Shown here piece after piece: positions 34,201-39,531 of a stretch of 64,000 nt of DNA; position 1 is the first letter of the stretch; the number at the start of each line of letters is the position of its first letter. The DNA is from Apostichopus japonicus (Eukaryota; Echinodermata; Holothuroidea; Aspidochirotida; Stichopodidae). The notes beneath the pieces are model-generated. The model ran no database searches and was not told where the DNA came from. It saw only the letters and a program-made list of their open reading frames with translations. The position numbers were made by a program, and so were the translations under genes. Location of the stretch: assembly GCF_037975245.1 (NCBI RefSeq), contig NC_092577.1:35768898-35832897 (forward strand). Reading direction: 5' to 3'.

Positions 34201-35490
34201 TAGATCAATGCAAAACAATCATTATTGTACTTATCGTTGGTAGATCAATGCAAAACAAACATGATTGTACTTATCGTTGGTAGATCAATGCAAAACAAAC
34301 ATGATTGTACTTATCGTTGGTAGATCAATGCAAAACAAACATGATTGTACTTATCGTTGGTAGATCAATGCAAAACAAACATGATTGTGCTTATCTTTGG
34401 TAGATCAATGCAAAACAAACATTATTGTGCTTATCGTTGGTAGATCAATGCAAAACAATCATTATTGTGCTTATCGTTGGTAGATCAATGCAAAACAAAC
34501 ATTATTGTGCTTATCGTTGGTAGATCAATGCAAAACAATCATTATTGTACTTATCGTTGGTAGATCAATGCAAAACAAACATTATTGTACTTATCGTTGG
34601 TAGATCAATGCAAAACAAACATTATTGTACTTATCGTTGGTAGATCAATGCAAAACAATCATTATTGTACTTATCGTTGGTAGATCAATGCAAAACAAAC
34701 ATTATTGTACTTATCGTTGTTAGATCAATGCAAAACCAACATTATTGTACTTATCGTTGGTAGATCAATGCAAAACAAACATGATTGTACTTATCGTTGG
34801 TAGATCAATGCAAAACAAACATTATTGTACTTATCGTTGGTAGATCAATGCATGCAATATTAAATACAGCGATACAAAGATATTTATAGTCAAGGGGGAG
34901 GGGGGGGGGGGGAGTTCAGCCCGGAAATATGAGTCATAGTAATATTAGTGTTGAAGAATGTTGCGCAAGTTTTTATCTCAGTGTGTGTGTTGTAGTTATG
35001 GATACTTTAAAGGGTATTGGTGTGCGTGTACATTTGCGACTGTTTGTGTTAGGGGGTGGGGTTGGGTAGGGAAGGGGGAAGGTGGGGAGAAGTGAAGAGA
35101 TTGTATTAAGTTAATATATTCGGTTTGAATAGGGATTGAAACTTAATTCGATTAAACTTCTTCATTCATTATCTATTTAATATGTGACATGACAATTATT
35201 ACATCTGGCAGTCAACTCTCTGACGTCATCACCTCATTTTTATTTCCTTAGTTGAATGGATGTTAGATGATCGAATTATCGAAGATGGTGGACGATTCAA
35301 AGTGTTTAACGAAGGTCCCGAATACTTTATGCAAATACCAATGGCGTTAGCCGTCGACGATGGTACATATGTATTCAGAGCTAAGAATACCGCCGGAGAA
35401 TGCAAGACCTGTTTCACACTCTTTGTGCGAGAAAGTGAAGACGCAGCTCCAGATGTGGATGTCGCAGAACTACTCAAATCGGTGGAATAG
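1089..35490 (+). CDS. Twitchin/titin-like giant sarcomeric (pseudo)kinase, C-terminal 31 exons
   Basis: Spliced gene; its 5' part lies outside the window. Exons: 1089-1261, 1868-1999, 3098-3244, 4191-4346, 5506-5652, 6083-6228, 6824-6980, 8035-8146, 8753-8925, 9959-10234, 10924-11211, 11732-11779, 12381-12428, 13252-13336, 13598-13801, 14197-14335, 14884-15083, 15471-15608, 16755-16800, 17229-17303, 17496-17598, 18309-18426, 19128-19300, 19642-19678, 20518-20650, 22133-22316, 27003-27182, 27836-28021, 30254-30331, 33692-33805, 35252-35490. All junctions are GT-AG, the phases join, and the summed length (4,435 nt) is one leading base plus 1,478 codons including stop, which is a strong internal check. 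Seven Ig and three FN3 domains surround a protein kinase domain in the order known for titin and twitchin. The family acts in muscle sarcomeres as an elastic scaffold and mechanosensor. The twitchin type fits better than vertebrate titin because of the compact layout and the regulatory tail. Alternative exons could exist. Confidence 0.93.
1283..1445 (+). repeat. Tandem copies of an exon end with its 5' splice site
   Basis: The last about 45 bp of the exon at 1089-1261 plus the donor (TAGGCTCGGAGAAATGTAG to TGTAAGTTAG) recurs at about 1286-1339, 1339-1393 and, partly, 1406-1443 with increasing divergence. The second and third units keep a GTAAGT donor. Using them would add in-frame stops, so they are decoys rather than exons. 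Fainter similarity continues to about 1620. Confidence 0.85.
1868..3244 (+). CDS. Two exons: second Ig domain
   Basis: Exons 1868-1999 and 3098-3244 encode an Ig-like domain that begins TPKIKGTI and ends in DDGTFKVTLSNQAG, the usual strand E-F-G region of titin-type I-set domains. The F-strand Cys is Val and no obvious B-strand Cys is visible, so the domain probably lacks the classical disulfide, as many sarcomeric Ig domains do. The phase-1 intron between the exons (2000-3097) is almost filled by a 52-bp tandem array. Confidence 0.87.
2058..2950 (+). repeat. 52-bp minisatellite, about 17 copies
   Basis: The unit starts CTGCATACAAGTTACTATAT and ends ACTCTGTTCTTATATA, period 52-53 bp. Copies are nearly identical in the first two thirds and degrade at the right end. 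The array starts about 58 bp after the upstream exon and fills most of the intron. Open reading frames inside it are artefacts. Confidence 0.95.
3490..4170 (+). repeat. 23-24-bp minisatellite running up to an acceptor
   Basis: About 30 copies of a unit like TCTCTATTTATTTCTGTCAC followed by ATG, with variants (TTGTGTC, CTGTGTC, shorter units). It ends only about 20 bp before the exon at 4191 and so supplies the pyrimidine-rich tract of that acceptor. Several frames stay open across it only because the unit lacks stops. Confidence 0.95.
4191..5652 (+). CDS. Two exons: first fibronectin type III domain
   Basis: Exons 4191-4346 and 5506-5652 encode an FN3 domain: PGSPRGPLNV, then VTVSWKPPTFDGG with the conserved Trp, then SYVVERQ, and in the second exon YLFRVSAENEIGVG, the typical Tyr/Arg/Asn-x-x-Gly end. 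The intron between them carries a 948-bp hAT-like element starting 13 bp after the exon end. The first exon is preceded by a 23-bp minisatellite that runs almost to its acceptor. Confidence 0.9.
4360..5307. mobile_element. Non-autonomous hAT-like DNA transposon
   Basis: The left end CCAGGTTACTCAACC and the reverse complement of the right end CTAGGTTCTCAACC are terminal inverted repeats. Flanks GATCTAAAC (4351-4359) and GATCTAGAC (5308-5316) are a target-site duplication of 8-9 bp with one mismatch. Near the ends are many GGGTCCGTGAAA and GGGTCC words, like the GGTCCG-rich termini of Charlie-type hAT elements. No transposase frame is present. It is inserted 4 nt after the start of the intron. 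Confidence 0.82.
5653..6823 (+). other. Introns around exon 6083-6228
   Basis: The 430-bp and 595-bp introns contain only unique AT-rich sequence, a G run at about 6406-6419 and T-rich tracts. I see no gene or mobile element in them. Confidence 0.6.
6083..6980 (+). CDS. Two exons: second fibronectin type III domain
   Basis: Exons 6083-6228 and 6824-6980. Hallmarks are PPSAPGDPEVTEV, WSKPEFDGNCPI and YIIEKSE, then YEFRVSALNDAGQGPAS. This completes the FN3-FN3 pair that precedes the Ig-Ig-FN3-kinase block. The intron inside the domain is phase 0, in contrast to the phase-1 rule of most other introns here. Confidence 0.9.
6981..8034 (+). other. Intron with hammerhead-like motif and a short diverged duplication
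   Basis: It contains the motif at 7288-7318 (see findings) and two diverged direct repeats around AACTGTTCATACTGTCAGTA (about 7531-7590 and 7623-7690), followed by AGAATAATAGAAC-like unique sequence. No coding sequence is supported. Confidence 0.55.
8035..8925 (+). CDS. Two exons: Ig domain (titin A168-like position)
   Basis: Exons 8035-8146 and 8753-8925. The first gives PRFTENMENAQGEEG followed by VKFTCGFTGKPAPEIRF, the B-C strand region with its Cys. The second gives DKATLTVSNLSDEDADEYS, where the F-strand Cys position is Ser, so the disulfide is likely absent. By order this is the first Ig of the Ig-Ig-FN3-kinase block. Confidence 0.9.
8298..8495 (+). mobile_element. tRNA-derived SINE copy B
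   Basis: Opposite orientation to copies A and C. It starts at the B-box-like GTTCGAGTCACTCC, runs through the shared body and ends in the tail AAATACATACATACATAC. The first half of the tRNA-like head is absent. It lies in the intron between the two exons of the Ig domain at 8035-8925. Confidence 0.78.
8926..9958 (+). other. Intron, no gene seen
   Basis: It has C-rich and T-rich patches (about 9005-9065, 9190-9230, 9560-9600) and otherwise unique AT-rich sequence. The open frames at 8917-9186 are read-through of exon end and intron without a domain. Confidence 0.6.
9959..10234 (+). CDS. Single exon: Ig domain (titin A169-like position)
   Basis: A complete Ig-like domain of about 92 residues in one phase 1-1 exon: SPKIKVPSKYEGEIRFFKGE, a conserved core Trp (ETSWSREGAK) and the strand E-F run GEDTGSYRLTAENEVGSD. 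It has no Cys pair. One exon per domain with symmetric phase is the normal modular arrangement of this family. Confidence 0.9.
10235..10923 (+). other. Intron, nothing recognised
   Basis: Unique AT-rich sequence without repeats or coding potential that I could support. The same holds for the introns 11212-11731 and 11780-12380. Confidence 0.6.
10924..11211 (+). CDS. Single exon: third FN3 domain, just before the kinase (A170-like)
   Basis: A complete FN3 domain of about 96 residues in one exon: APKAPENARVSDLSHESVTV, then WTAPAEDGGTPVTGYLIER with the conserved Trp and Gly-Tyr, ending YRFRVKAENIIGASEP. In titin and twitchin an FN3 domain sits directly N-terminal to the kinase, and this one holds that place. 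Confidence 0.92.
11732..12428 (+). CDS. Two 48-nt linker exons between FN3 and kinase
   Basis: Exons 11732-11779 and 12381-12428 are both exactly 48 nt and phase 1-1. They encode a charged linker: KIKFQMEQEQES, then APKRGTRRPADYDYL. The Tyr-rich DYDYL lies where twitchins have the N-terminal linker that packs on the kinase. Because both exons are symmetric, either could be skipped without breaking the frame. Assignment rests on splice signals and phase, since the exons are too short for homology alone. Confidence 0.72.
12429..12590 (+). repeat. About 28-bp tandem repeat containing the upstream exon end and donor
   Basis: The exon end GATTACTTGG plus GTAAGTATAACATGGTGTG is repeated about six times as ATTACTTAGGTAAGTATAAC and ATTACTTAAGTAAGTAGAAC variants. 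Each unit with AGGTAAGT is a good decoy donor. Read-through from the true donor hits TGA within six codons. Confidence 0.9.
13083..13245 (+). repeat. ATT microsatellite abutting the kinase acceptor
   Basis: (ATT)n with ATG and ATC variants runs to within 10 bp of the acceptor TTTTTCAG of the first kinase exon. It replaces a normal unique intron end. Length changes here could alter the distance from branch point to acceptor. Confidence 0.9.
13252..16800 (+). CDS. Six exons: twitchin/titin-type kinase domain with HRD to HLN change
   Basis: Exons 13252-13336, 13598-13801, 14197-14335, 14884-15083, 15471-15608 and 16755-16800. In order: start KYDIMEELGKGPFGVV (Gly-rich loop), the ATP-anchoring Lys in FAAKF, the alphaC Glu in KEEMEVM, the catalytic loop MHLNMKPQN, the DFG motif in IIDFGLAIKLD, SAPEV, the alphaF Asp in TDMWTVGV, and RMGAHDCLDHPWL at the end. 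The Asp that acts as catalytic base in HRD-type loops is Asn here (codon AAT), while the following Lys, Asn and DFG Asp remain. Nucleotide binding is therefore plausible, but phosphotransfer should be absent or weak. The stretch after HPF is about five residues shorter than I recall for twitchin kinases. Confidence 0.93.
13802..15470 (+). other. Three introns within the kinase-coding region
   Basis: Introns 13802-14196, 14336-14883 and 15084-15470 are unique AT-rich sequence with one GGA-rich patch at 14050-14090. I found nothing beyond splice signals. The donor after the catalytic-loop exon is GTTCGT, weaker than the usual GTAAGT. Confidence 0.6.
15867..16022 (+). repeat. 31-bp tandem repeat, about five copies
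   Basis: Unit close to GCTGTCAGTATGATTTCAAG followed by TATTTTACAAA. The first copies are diverged, the last three nearly identical. It lies in the intron 15609-16754. Confidence 0.88.
16305..16660 (+). repeat. Degenerate CACCATC/GAGGTAGACA minisatellite
   Basis: Repeats of 18-24 bp of the form GAGGTAGACACCATCCCACA and GAGGTGTACACCATCACCCC. Open frames on both strands here are repeat artefacts (Cys/Met/Val-rich or His/Thr-rich). Confidence 0.88.
17229..17598 (+). CDS. Two exons: C-terminal regulatory (autoinhibitory) tail of the kinase
   Basis: Exons 17229-17303 and 17496-17598 encode GSSKNYKARIDVGRHKAM, then LPIGRIAAYGAHRRRRPL. In twitchin and titin the segment right after the kinase folds back over the active site. 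The pattern Leu-Pro-x-Gly-Arg-Ile followed by a basic cluster matches the twitchin tail as I remember it. The basic run HRRRRP could also bind calmodulin or S100 proteins (inference). The end of the second exon is amplified downstream in a tandem array. Confidence 0.85.
17599..18075 (+). repeat. About 100-bp tandem repeat carrying the upstream exon end and donor
   Basis: The exon end GCGATGTTGTTATTTGTGAA to GCACGTATTG plus GTAAGTTCACCTG is repeated four times after the true exon end, with units of 99-104 bp. Copies of the donor stand at 17704, 17806, 17906 and 18008. Each unit also has a G-rich block (GGGAGGGGAGGTGTGGGGGG), a splicing-enhancer-like and quadruplex-prone sequence. Continuing past the true donor meets TGA after four codons. 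Confidence 0.92.
18309..19300 (+). CDS. Two exons: first Ig domain after the kinase
   Basis: Exons 18309-18426 and 19128-19300. Features are ARPRFLKRPHNLAQMEDRD, ISFQCHV with the B-strand Cys, then EVTWYHNGEVI across the splice, and ADQGEYTVKAVNQYGE with Val in place of the F-strand Cys. It corresponds to the Ig that immediately follows the regulatory tail in twitchin and titin (M1-like). Confidence 0.9.
18427..20517 (+). other. Introns around the post-kinase Ig and micro-exon
   Basis: Apart from exons 19128-19300 and 19642-19678 this stretch holds AT-rich unique sequence, an ATT/TTA patch at 19550-19600 and another at 20130-20155. No other gene is seen. Confidence 0.6.
19642..19678 (+). CDS. 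37-nt micro-exon: basic inter-Ig linker
   Basis: A short exon encoding DPLKRRVKLKPK, with acceptor TTACAG and donor GTAAGT. It is the only way I found to join the phase-1 end of the exon before with the phase-2 start of the exon after. Twitchin has a similar basic linker at this position, which supports it. Confidence 0.75.
20518..22316 (+). CDS. Two exons: second Ig domain after the kinase
   Basis: Exons 20518-20650 and 22133-22316. SPEFTFQLRSRGVQEGSHG leads into LSCIVQAYPPAKVRWLFNG, with B-strand Cys and core Trp, then EHSGKYTCIAYNEVGEA with the F-strand Cys, a complete classical I-set domain. The donor of the first exon is GTTAGT, weaker than most here, and this exon end is copied about nine more times in the intron. 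Confidence 0.9.
20651..21405 (+). repeat. 82-bp tandem repeat derived from exon end plus donor, about nine copies
   Basis: Copies start at 20701, 20783, 20865, 20947, 21029, 21111, 21193, 21275 and 21347, after the exonic founder at 20619. The period is 82 bp; the step from 21275 to 21347 is 72 because of a 10-bp deletion. Each repeats the exon end GTTGCATCGTACAAGCATAT to CCACCCGCT. The founder and the last two copies have GCTAAAGTTA; the inner copies have GCTAGTGTTA, so one variant was amplified internally. An in-frame stop arises in the first downstream copy. Confidence 0.94.
22317..27002 (+). other. 4.7-kb intron without a supported exon
   Basis: It holds a GGA-rich then TC-rich patch (22,410-22,500), a 24-bp motif three times at about 23,901-23,965 (TATGGCAGCATATACCATTA), G runs and C runs (24,170; 24,450; 25,370; 25,995) and a SINE at 26,285-26,536. 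Joining phases are 1 and 1, so an extra symmetric exon could hide here, but I found none. Confidence 0.55.
26285..26536 (-). mobile_element. tRNA-derived SINE copy C (most complete)
   Basis: Read on the minus strand it begins with a tRNA-like head: AGTGTTAGCTCAGTGGTTAA (A box), CTTCCAA as an anticodon-loop-like block, and GGTTCTAGTCACTCC (B box). The body shared with copies A and B follows, and it ends in a (CATA)n tail. The CTTCCAA loop recalls tRNA-Gly(UCC), but the arms are too degenerate to be sure. Confidence 0.82.
27003..27182 (+). CDS. Linker exon with an IQ-like motif
   Basis: A 180-nt phase 1-1 exon with a pyrimidine-rich acceptor and a GTAAGC donor. It encodes a charged, probably helical linker: basic (KSRISRKTKKEDF), then acidic (DEEFEEF), then AARKIQRGLKTMRSR. 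The last run resembles an IQ motif (Ile-Gln-x-x-x-Lys with a later Arg), but the usual Gly after the Lys is Thr. Calmodulin or myosin-light-chain-like binding is possible (inference). The frame joins cleanly to both neighbours over a long upstream intron. Confidence 0.75.
27836..28021 (+). CDS. Histidine/glutamate-rich low-complexity exon
   Basis: A 186-nt phase 1-1 exon. About 15 of the first 45 residues are His, mixed with Glu in units such as EHHEEHHHEEHH and ERHEERHEE, and it ends QQVEITDVTE. The DNA is itself a degenerate tandem repeat of GAACACCACGA-type units, so the segment grew by coding repeat expansion. It sits between the IQ-like exon and an acidic exon. A metal (Zn/Cu/Ni) or pH-sensing role is possible but unproven. 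I recall no His-rich insert of this kind in standard twitchin. Confidence 0.75.
28022..30253 (+). other. Intron with C/T-rich tract and a hAT element
   Basis: 28,050-28,350 is strongly CT-rich (CCTCCC-type), which makes long but meaningless open frames. 28,754-29,758 is a hAT-like element. The rest is AT-rich with G runs near 30,040-30,075. No exon is supported between 28,021 and 30,254. Confidence 0.55.
28754..29758. mobile_element. Non-autonomous hAT-like DNA transposon with perfect 8-bp TSD
   Basis: The ends CACTGGCGGATCCA and, reverse complemented, CATTGGCGGATCCA form terminal inverted repeats. CTTATATA flanks both sides (28746-28753 and 29759-29766) as an exact 8-bp target-site duplication, the hAT size. 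The 1,005-bp interior has no intact transposase. A palindromic G/C block (GGGGCCATGGCCCC) lies beside the right end. Confidence 0.88.
30254..30331 (+). CDS. Acidic linker exon
   Basis: A 78-nt phase 1-1 exon after acceptor TTTACAG with donor GTAAGG. It encodes a Glu/Asp-rich stretch, ETHEENEIQEGEEGAEDEG, ending DVDAAVT. It has no domain and probably serves as a disordered spacer before the last Ig. It is symmetric, so it could be a cassette exon. Confidence is moderate because short low-complexity exons are hard to prove. Confidence 0.65.
30332..33691 (+). other. 3.4-kb intron, no gene seen
   Basis: AT-rich unique DNA with A and T runs (30,440-30,470), G runs (31,868; 32,531) and T-rich tracts (32,700-33,000). 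No domain-bearing open frame was found on either strand. Confidence 0.55.
33692..35490 (+). CDS. Two terminal exons: last Ig domain and stop codon
   Basis: Exons 33692-33805 and 35252-35490. VVVVKPENITVDEGQCAKFY opens an I-set Ig domain. The second exon gives EWMLDDRIIEDGGRF and DDGTYVFRAKNTAGEC, followed by a short acidic tail ending AELLKSVE and TAG at 35488-35490. Ending on an Ig domain is common for invertebrate twitchins. The intron holds a 40-bp minisatellite that starts 7 bp after the exon. Confidence 0.9.
33812..34855 (+). repeat. 40-bp minisatellite, about 26 copies
   Basis: Unit: TTGTACTTATCGTTGGTAGA followed by TCAATGCAAAACAAACATGA, period 40 bp, with few variants (GTGC for GTAC; AATCATT or AAACATT for AAACATG). 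It begins 7 bp after the exon, overlapping the intron start GTGAAACAAAC. The copies are contiguous, so this is not a CRISPR array. Confidence 0.96.
34856..35251 (+). other. Remaining intron before the last exon
   Basis: G-rich runs at 34,894-34,913 and 35,050-35,085, otherwise unique. It ends in a normal TTCCTTAG acceptor. Confidence 0.6.
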
Positions 35491-37932
35491 ATCTAAAAAA
35501 CAATTCATACCTGCTTGACCGACCTTTATGGGAACCCATGAAAACAAAAAAAGAAATGCTAATGCATGAACAAGACATGTGAACTCATGGTATTAAATCT
35601 TGTAGTAACACAAAAGCCTGAAAAATATTCAGTCTGATGTCTCAGATGGGAAAATACTTTTCTCCGCATATTTCAGACCGGAACAATATTTTAGTCTGTT
35701 TATGTCAGACCGGGGAATTACTTTAAGTCTACATATTGTCAGACTGGAAAAATACTTTAGTCTGCATTTGTCAGACAGCAATAATACTTGAGTCTACATG
35801 TGTCAGACTGGAAAAATACTTTAGTCTGCAATGTCAGACCGAAACACGTTAAGTCTGCCGATATCAGACCGGGAAAATACTTCATTCTGCATGTATCAGA
35901 CCGAACAAAAAATACTCGTCTGCCTGTGTCAGACTGGCGTAAGACTCCAGTGTGTTTCAGACTAGAATATCACATGACTTGTTTGTACGCATGCGTCAGC
36001 CATCCGCAAAATATAAAGTAAACGTCATCACTGTGAGTCGGTCACATGATTAACTAAACCATTGTCCGTTTTCCGCTTTCGCGGATAAATTGTGAAGGTT
36101 GAATGGCGAAGCGGATTTCACATGTCTATAAGTATGTCTGTCAAGCGTTGTAAAAACCCCTCTCGTTTGTGTTAAACACAACTGAAGGTGAATAAGATAA
36201 CAGTTTCAGTCTGTTTTTCTCCCCTTGTGTTTATTTTTTCTTTTCTTTCATTGTTGATGTGTTACAAACAATATTTTGACCCTGTAGGTAGTTTTTAGCC
36301 ACAAATTGATAAAACATTTGGATCATTACTTCTACAGCCAAATGGTCACTCACCTTGAGTCGGTCAATCATCCATATAGTACGTAAACAAAATGAGTTCA
36401 TATTAACTCTGACGTGAGCAATGACGTCATTTTTGTATGGCAAAGCAGGTGAGATTGATATTGATATATTTATCAAGCTTTATACAACAATTCATATCTC
36501 TAGACTCGCCGATGTTATTTGTTACCTATTATTTTGTAAATTAACAAAGTGCGCGCTGTATTCAAGTATACTAACTGTACACACACAGTTTAGTGACTGA
36601 AGTTTGCCGTTGGATTTCTAATAGATTTGCTCTATGAAATGAACTTTTGTGTTTTGTCCTATTTCTAGTCTATGCTCTAGCCTTTTTTGGGAGGGGGGGG
36701 GGGTTGGCTGGAGAGTGGGTTTGTTAGACGCGTGGGTGGGCCTGTAAGAAGCGTAGGCGATGGGTCGGCGGGCATGTTTGAATGTACATCATGTTATACT
36801 CGAATTTAACTCTCGACTCACCCCCACCCCCACATACCCCTCTCATGAGTACTCTGAAGTTCTGTTTGCACTAAAAATTGGCTACAAACCTTTTAGTCAA
36901 AAACAAAATATTTAGTGGGCAATACTTAGGTACGCTAGCGAACGTACATTCTTTTCTACAAATAATCCGCCACCCCCATCCCCTCCTCAGTTTAAAAAAA
37001 AAGTCCCAGAACCGCAAGTGGACATTAAGCGGATACTGCAAGTTAATGGACTAGGGACCTATAGGTGGTATTGTAATGAAAGGGCGTCAATAATAATTTA
37101 AATAGTCTTCAACATATACTCACAATTGTAGCAGGCTAAAGAAGTCATTTTTATATATGCCATAAAGAATTTGACTTTTACATCATTCCCGAACAGTGAA
37201 AAATTCGATGTCTTGCTAAAGAAGCATTTTGGATGTTTCTAAATGGCGTTATTTGATTTTTTTTAGCAATACTGATGACAATCAAAGTACAATTTATTAT
37301 TAAACCGGATATAAATTACACCATGGGAGATGAAGTATATTTTACATTCTTTCGTGTAAACGTTGTTTCGAAATTATATTCAATTCATGTTTGATCACCG
37401 TGATAACGTGACGACATGCCAGCAAAAAATGCTAAAGAAAATTAATAACACATGAATAATTAATATTCCAATAACTTACGGACATAGTTGAAGACACCAT
37501 CACATATTTGCTCGTAAAATTAAAAACCTTGGAATATAAAAGTACATTTTCAAGTATAAGTGAAAATTTCTATCGCTATTTGGCCTATGTATACAAACAC
37601 AAAAACAAAAACACATTGAAATACCTTCCATTTAATTTTCTCCGTATGGAATACATACAACAGATCCCAGGACGCCAATGCAAAAGACAGCTATACCAAC
37701 TCGACCATGTCAACCCATAATTACCCTATGGAACGCCAAACGAGTCACCGAGTGTAATGGTATATATAATGAGTATATGCTCAGAACAAAAATATGTGAA
37801 AACTCGATTTACTCCACCGCCTTATCTTTAAGTGTGGCAGTATGCAACATCTCTATTCACTTTCTAACTTCGTTATGACGTCATTATATCTAACTTACTC
37901 TGATTTAGTACTTCTGCACGACATAATCACTA
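35491..37932 (+). other. 3' UTR of the muscle gene and intergenic DNA
   Basis: It starts after the TAG stop and contains the hairpin array at 35,628-35,960 and an ATTAAA at about 35,592. No convincing AATAAA site could be assigned, so the transcript end is unknown. The rest to the duplication breakpoint at 37,933 is unique AT-rich DNA with one G run (36,690-36,705). Confidence 0.55.
35628..35960 (+). repeat. About 36-bp tandem array of small AGTCT/AGACT hairpins in the 3' UTR
   Basis: About nine imperfect units of AGTCTGCATTTGTCAGACNG plus a spacer like GGAAAAATACTTT. AGTCT and AGACT (or AGACC) flank 8-10 nt, so each unit can form a short hairpin. GTCT/AGAC is also the Smad-binding core. It starts about 140 bp after the stop codon. 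Confidence 0.85.
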
Positions 37933-38499
37933 ACGGCGTTCGTTGAGATCCTTTACTGTGATGTTTGTCACTCAATAATAATCCAAAGTAGGATGTAACT
38001 GATCAGTTGCACACGACTCATTATTTTGTGTACGGCTTTGTCAATTGATTTATTTTCTTTTCAATATATCGCGATGGAAGATCCGGTTAAAATATTAATA
38101 CTGGTACCTGAAGGCTGAAGGCTGAAATCACTGAGCCGTTTATCATTGTAAGGGTTGAAATGATTTAAGAGACAACTGCATAGTCTAACATCGATATACA
38201 ATATCCACACCTGTACATTGTCATGTGAAGTGAATTTGACGCATCATGTACGTAAAGATGTAAGAAGGAGGTAAAATTCAACGGTTTGCTTGCACATTCC
38301 AATCTGTGTCTTGATGTTCGTTAATTTACACTAAATTGAAATACAATAAGCATTGAAAGACGAACCAAATACAAAGGGTACAAATAGCCTTAGATATGTA
38401 TATTCTTCAATAGAGAATGCGATATTAATATTACTATTAGCTGTTAGATAAGGAAAACACTTTCAAACAGTGGTGCAGGCACAAGAAGAACCTTCATAT

Positions 38500-39045
38500 G
38501 TAATAGACCGTTAAAAAACACTGCTAATACTAGTCCACTTTATATTTGTCGGTTACCCCCCCCCCCCCCCCGAGAAATAGCCCTGGATATAGTGCCATCA
38601 ACCAAAGTGACTGGACTACCAACTATTAGAAATAACACATGTTTGAAAATTTATCGGAAAAGTGACTCAAATACTATGTTAAAATTCAAAAACAAAATTT
38701 AATCAAGGGCAAATGTAGCTGGTGTCGTTCGAGAGTGCTCATTAGCAATGCCAGGATACAGTCTAATTTTCATATGTAATAGACAGTTAAAAATGCTAAT
38801 AGTCCACTTTATATTTGTCAGTTACTCCCCTCCCCCCACCCCCAGAAATAGCCCTTTAATGGGTAGAGTGCCATCAACCAAAGTGACTGGACTACAAATC
38901 TAGCACACACAGTAGGATGGCTTATCAGAAATAACACGAGTTTGAAAATTCAATGGAAAAGAGACTCAAATACTATGTTTAAATTCCAAAACAAAAGTTA
39001 ATCAAGGGCAAATGAAGCTGGTGTCGTTCGAGAGTGCTCATTAGT
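38500..39045. repeat. About 270-bp direct duplication inside unit 1
   Basis: The blocks at about 38,500-38,760 and 38,770-39,045 both contain a C run, AGAAATAGCCCT, CCATCAACCAAAGTGACTGG and TCAAGGGCAAATG. Units 2 and 3 have this block once, so the extra copy is private to unit 1. Confidence 0.8.
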
Positions 39046-39525
39046 TTGTATTAAGTTGTTAAAAACGAACAATTTGTAACAGAGTAATCATTCTTTATGA
39101 AACAAAATAACTAACATTTAGACCTGGACTGAGAAGCCGAAGTTGTGGAGTTTTACACAGTTCGCACTCCATCCTTCCCTTCTCTGTCCAAGATGATGTT
39201 AAGATATGTATCACTGTTGGCATTCCTTATAACGAGTTCAAACAAATTGGGCTTCTACACCCATGTTTGCATAGCATGTTAGCAAACATTTAAAAGCGAA
39301 CGATTGGGCCAAGATGGACGTACTATTACAGCCCTGTAAAACTAACGACATATCTTAATCTGTGCATATTACATATTTCATGATCTTTGAACTGTTGAAG
39401 TCATCAAAACTAGCTAGCTATTTTGCAACCAGCACCACATATTTGGTAGATAAAATGTCATAAAAAACAACTGGGATATTCTGGCGGCAGCCAGAATACA
39501 ACCAAAGATACACAGTAGGTTATCA

Positions 39526-39531
39526 TTTATT
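39526..39531 (-). terminator. AATAAA overlapping the stop codon of copy 1
   Basis: On the minus strand GAATAAATGATAAC places an AATAAA across the TAA stop. The same arrangement occurs at the ends of copies 2 and 3 (about 50,366-50,371 and 63,341-63,346). It may be chance from Glu-stop-A, so function is uncertain. Confidence 0.3.

Noticed and set aside
33812-34855. CRISPR-like regular 40-bp repeats
   Set aside because: Copies are contiguous without variable spacers, in a eukaryotic intron; it is a minisatellite.
37508-37878. Overlapping short open frames downstream of the muscle gene
   Set aside because: No recognisable domain and AT-rich composition like the surrounding non-coding DNA.
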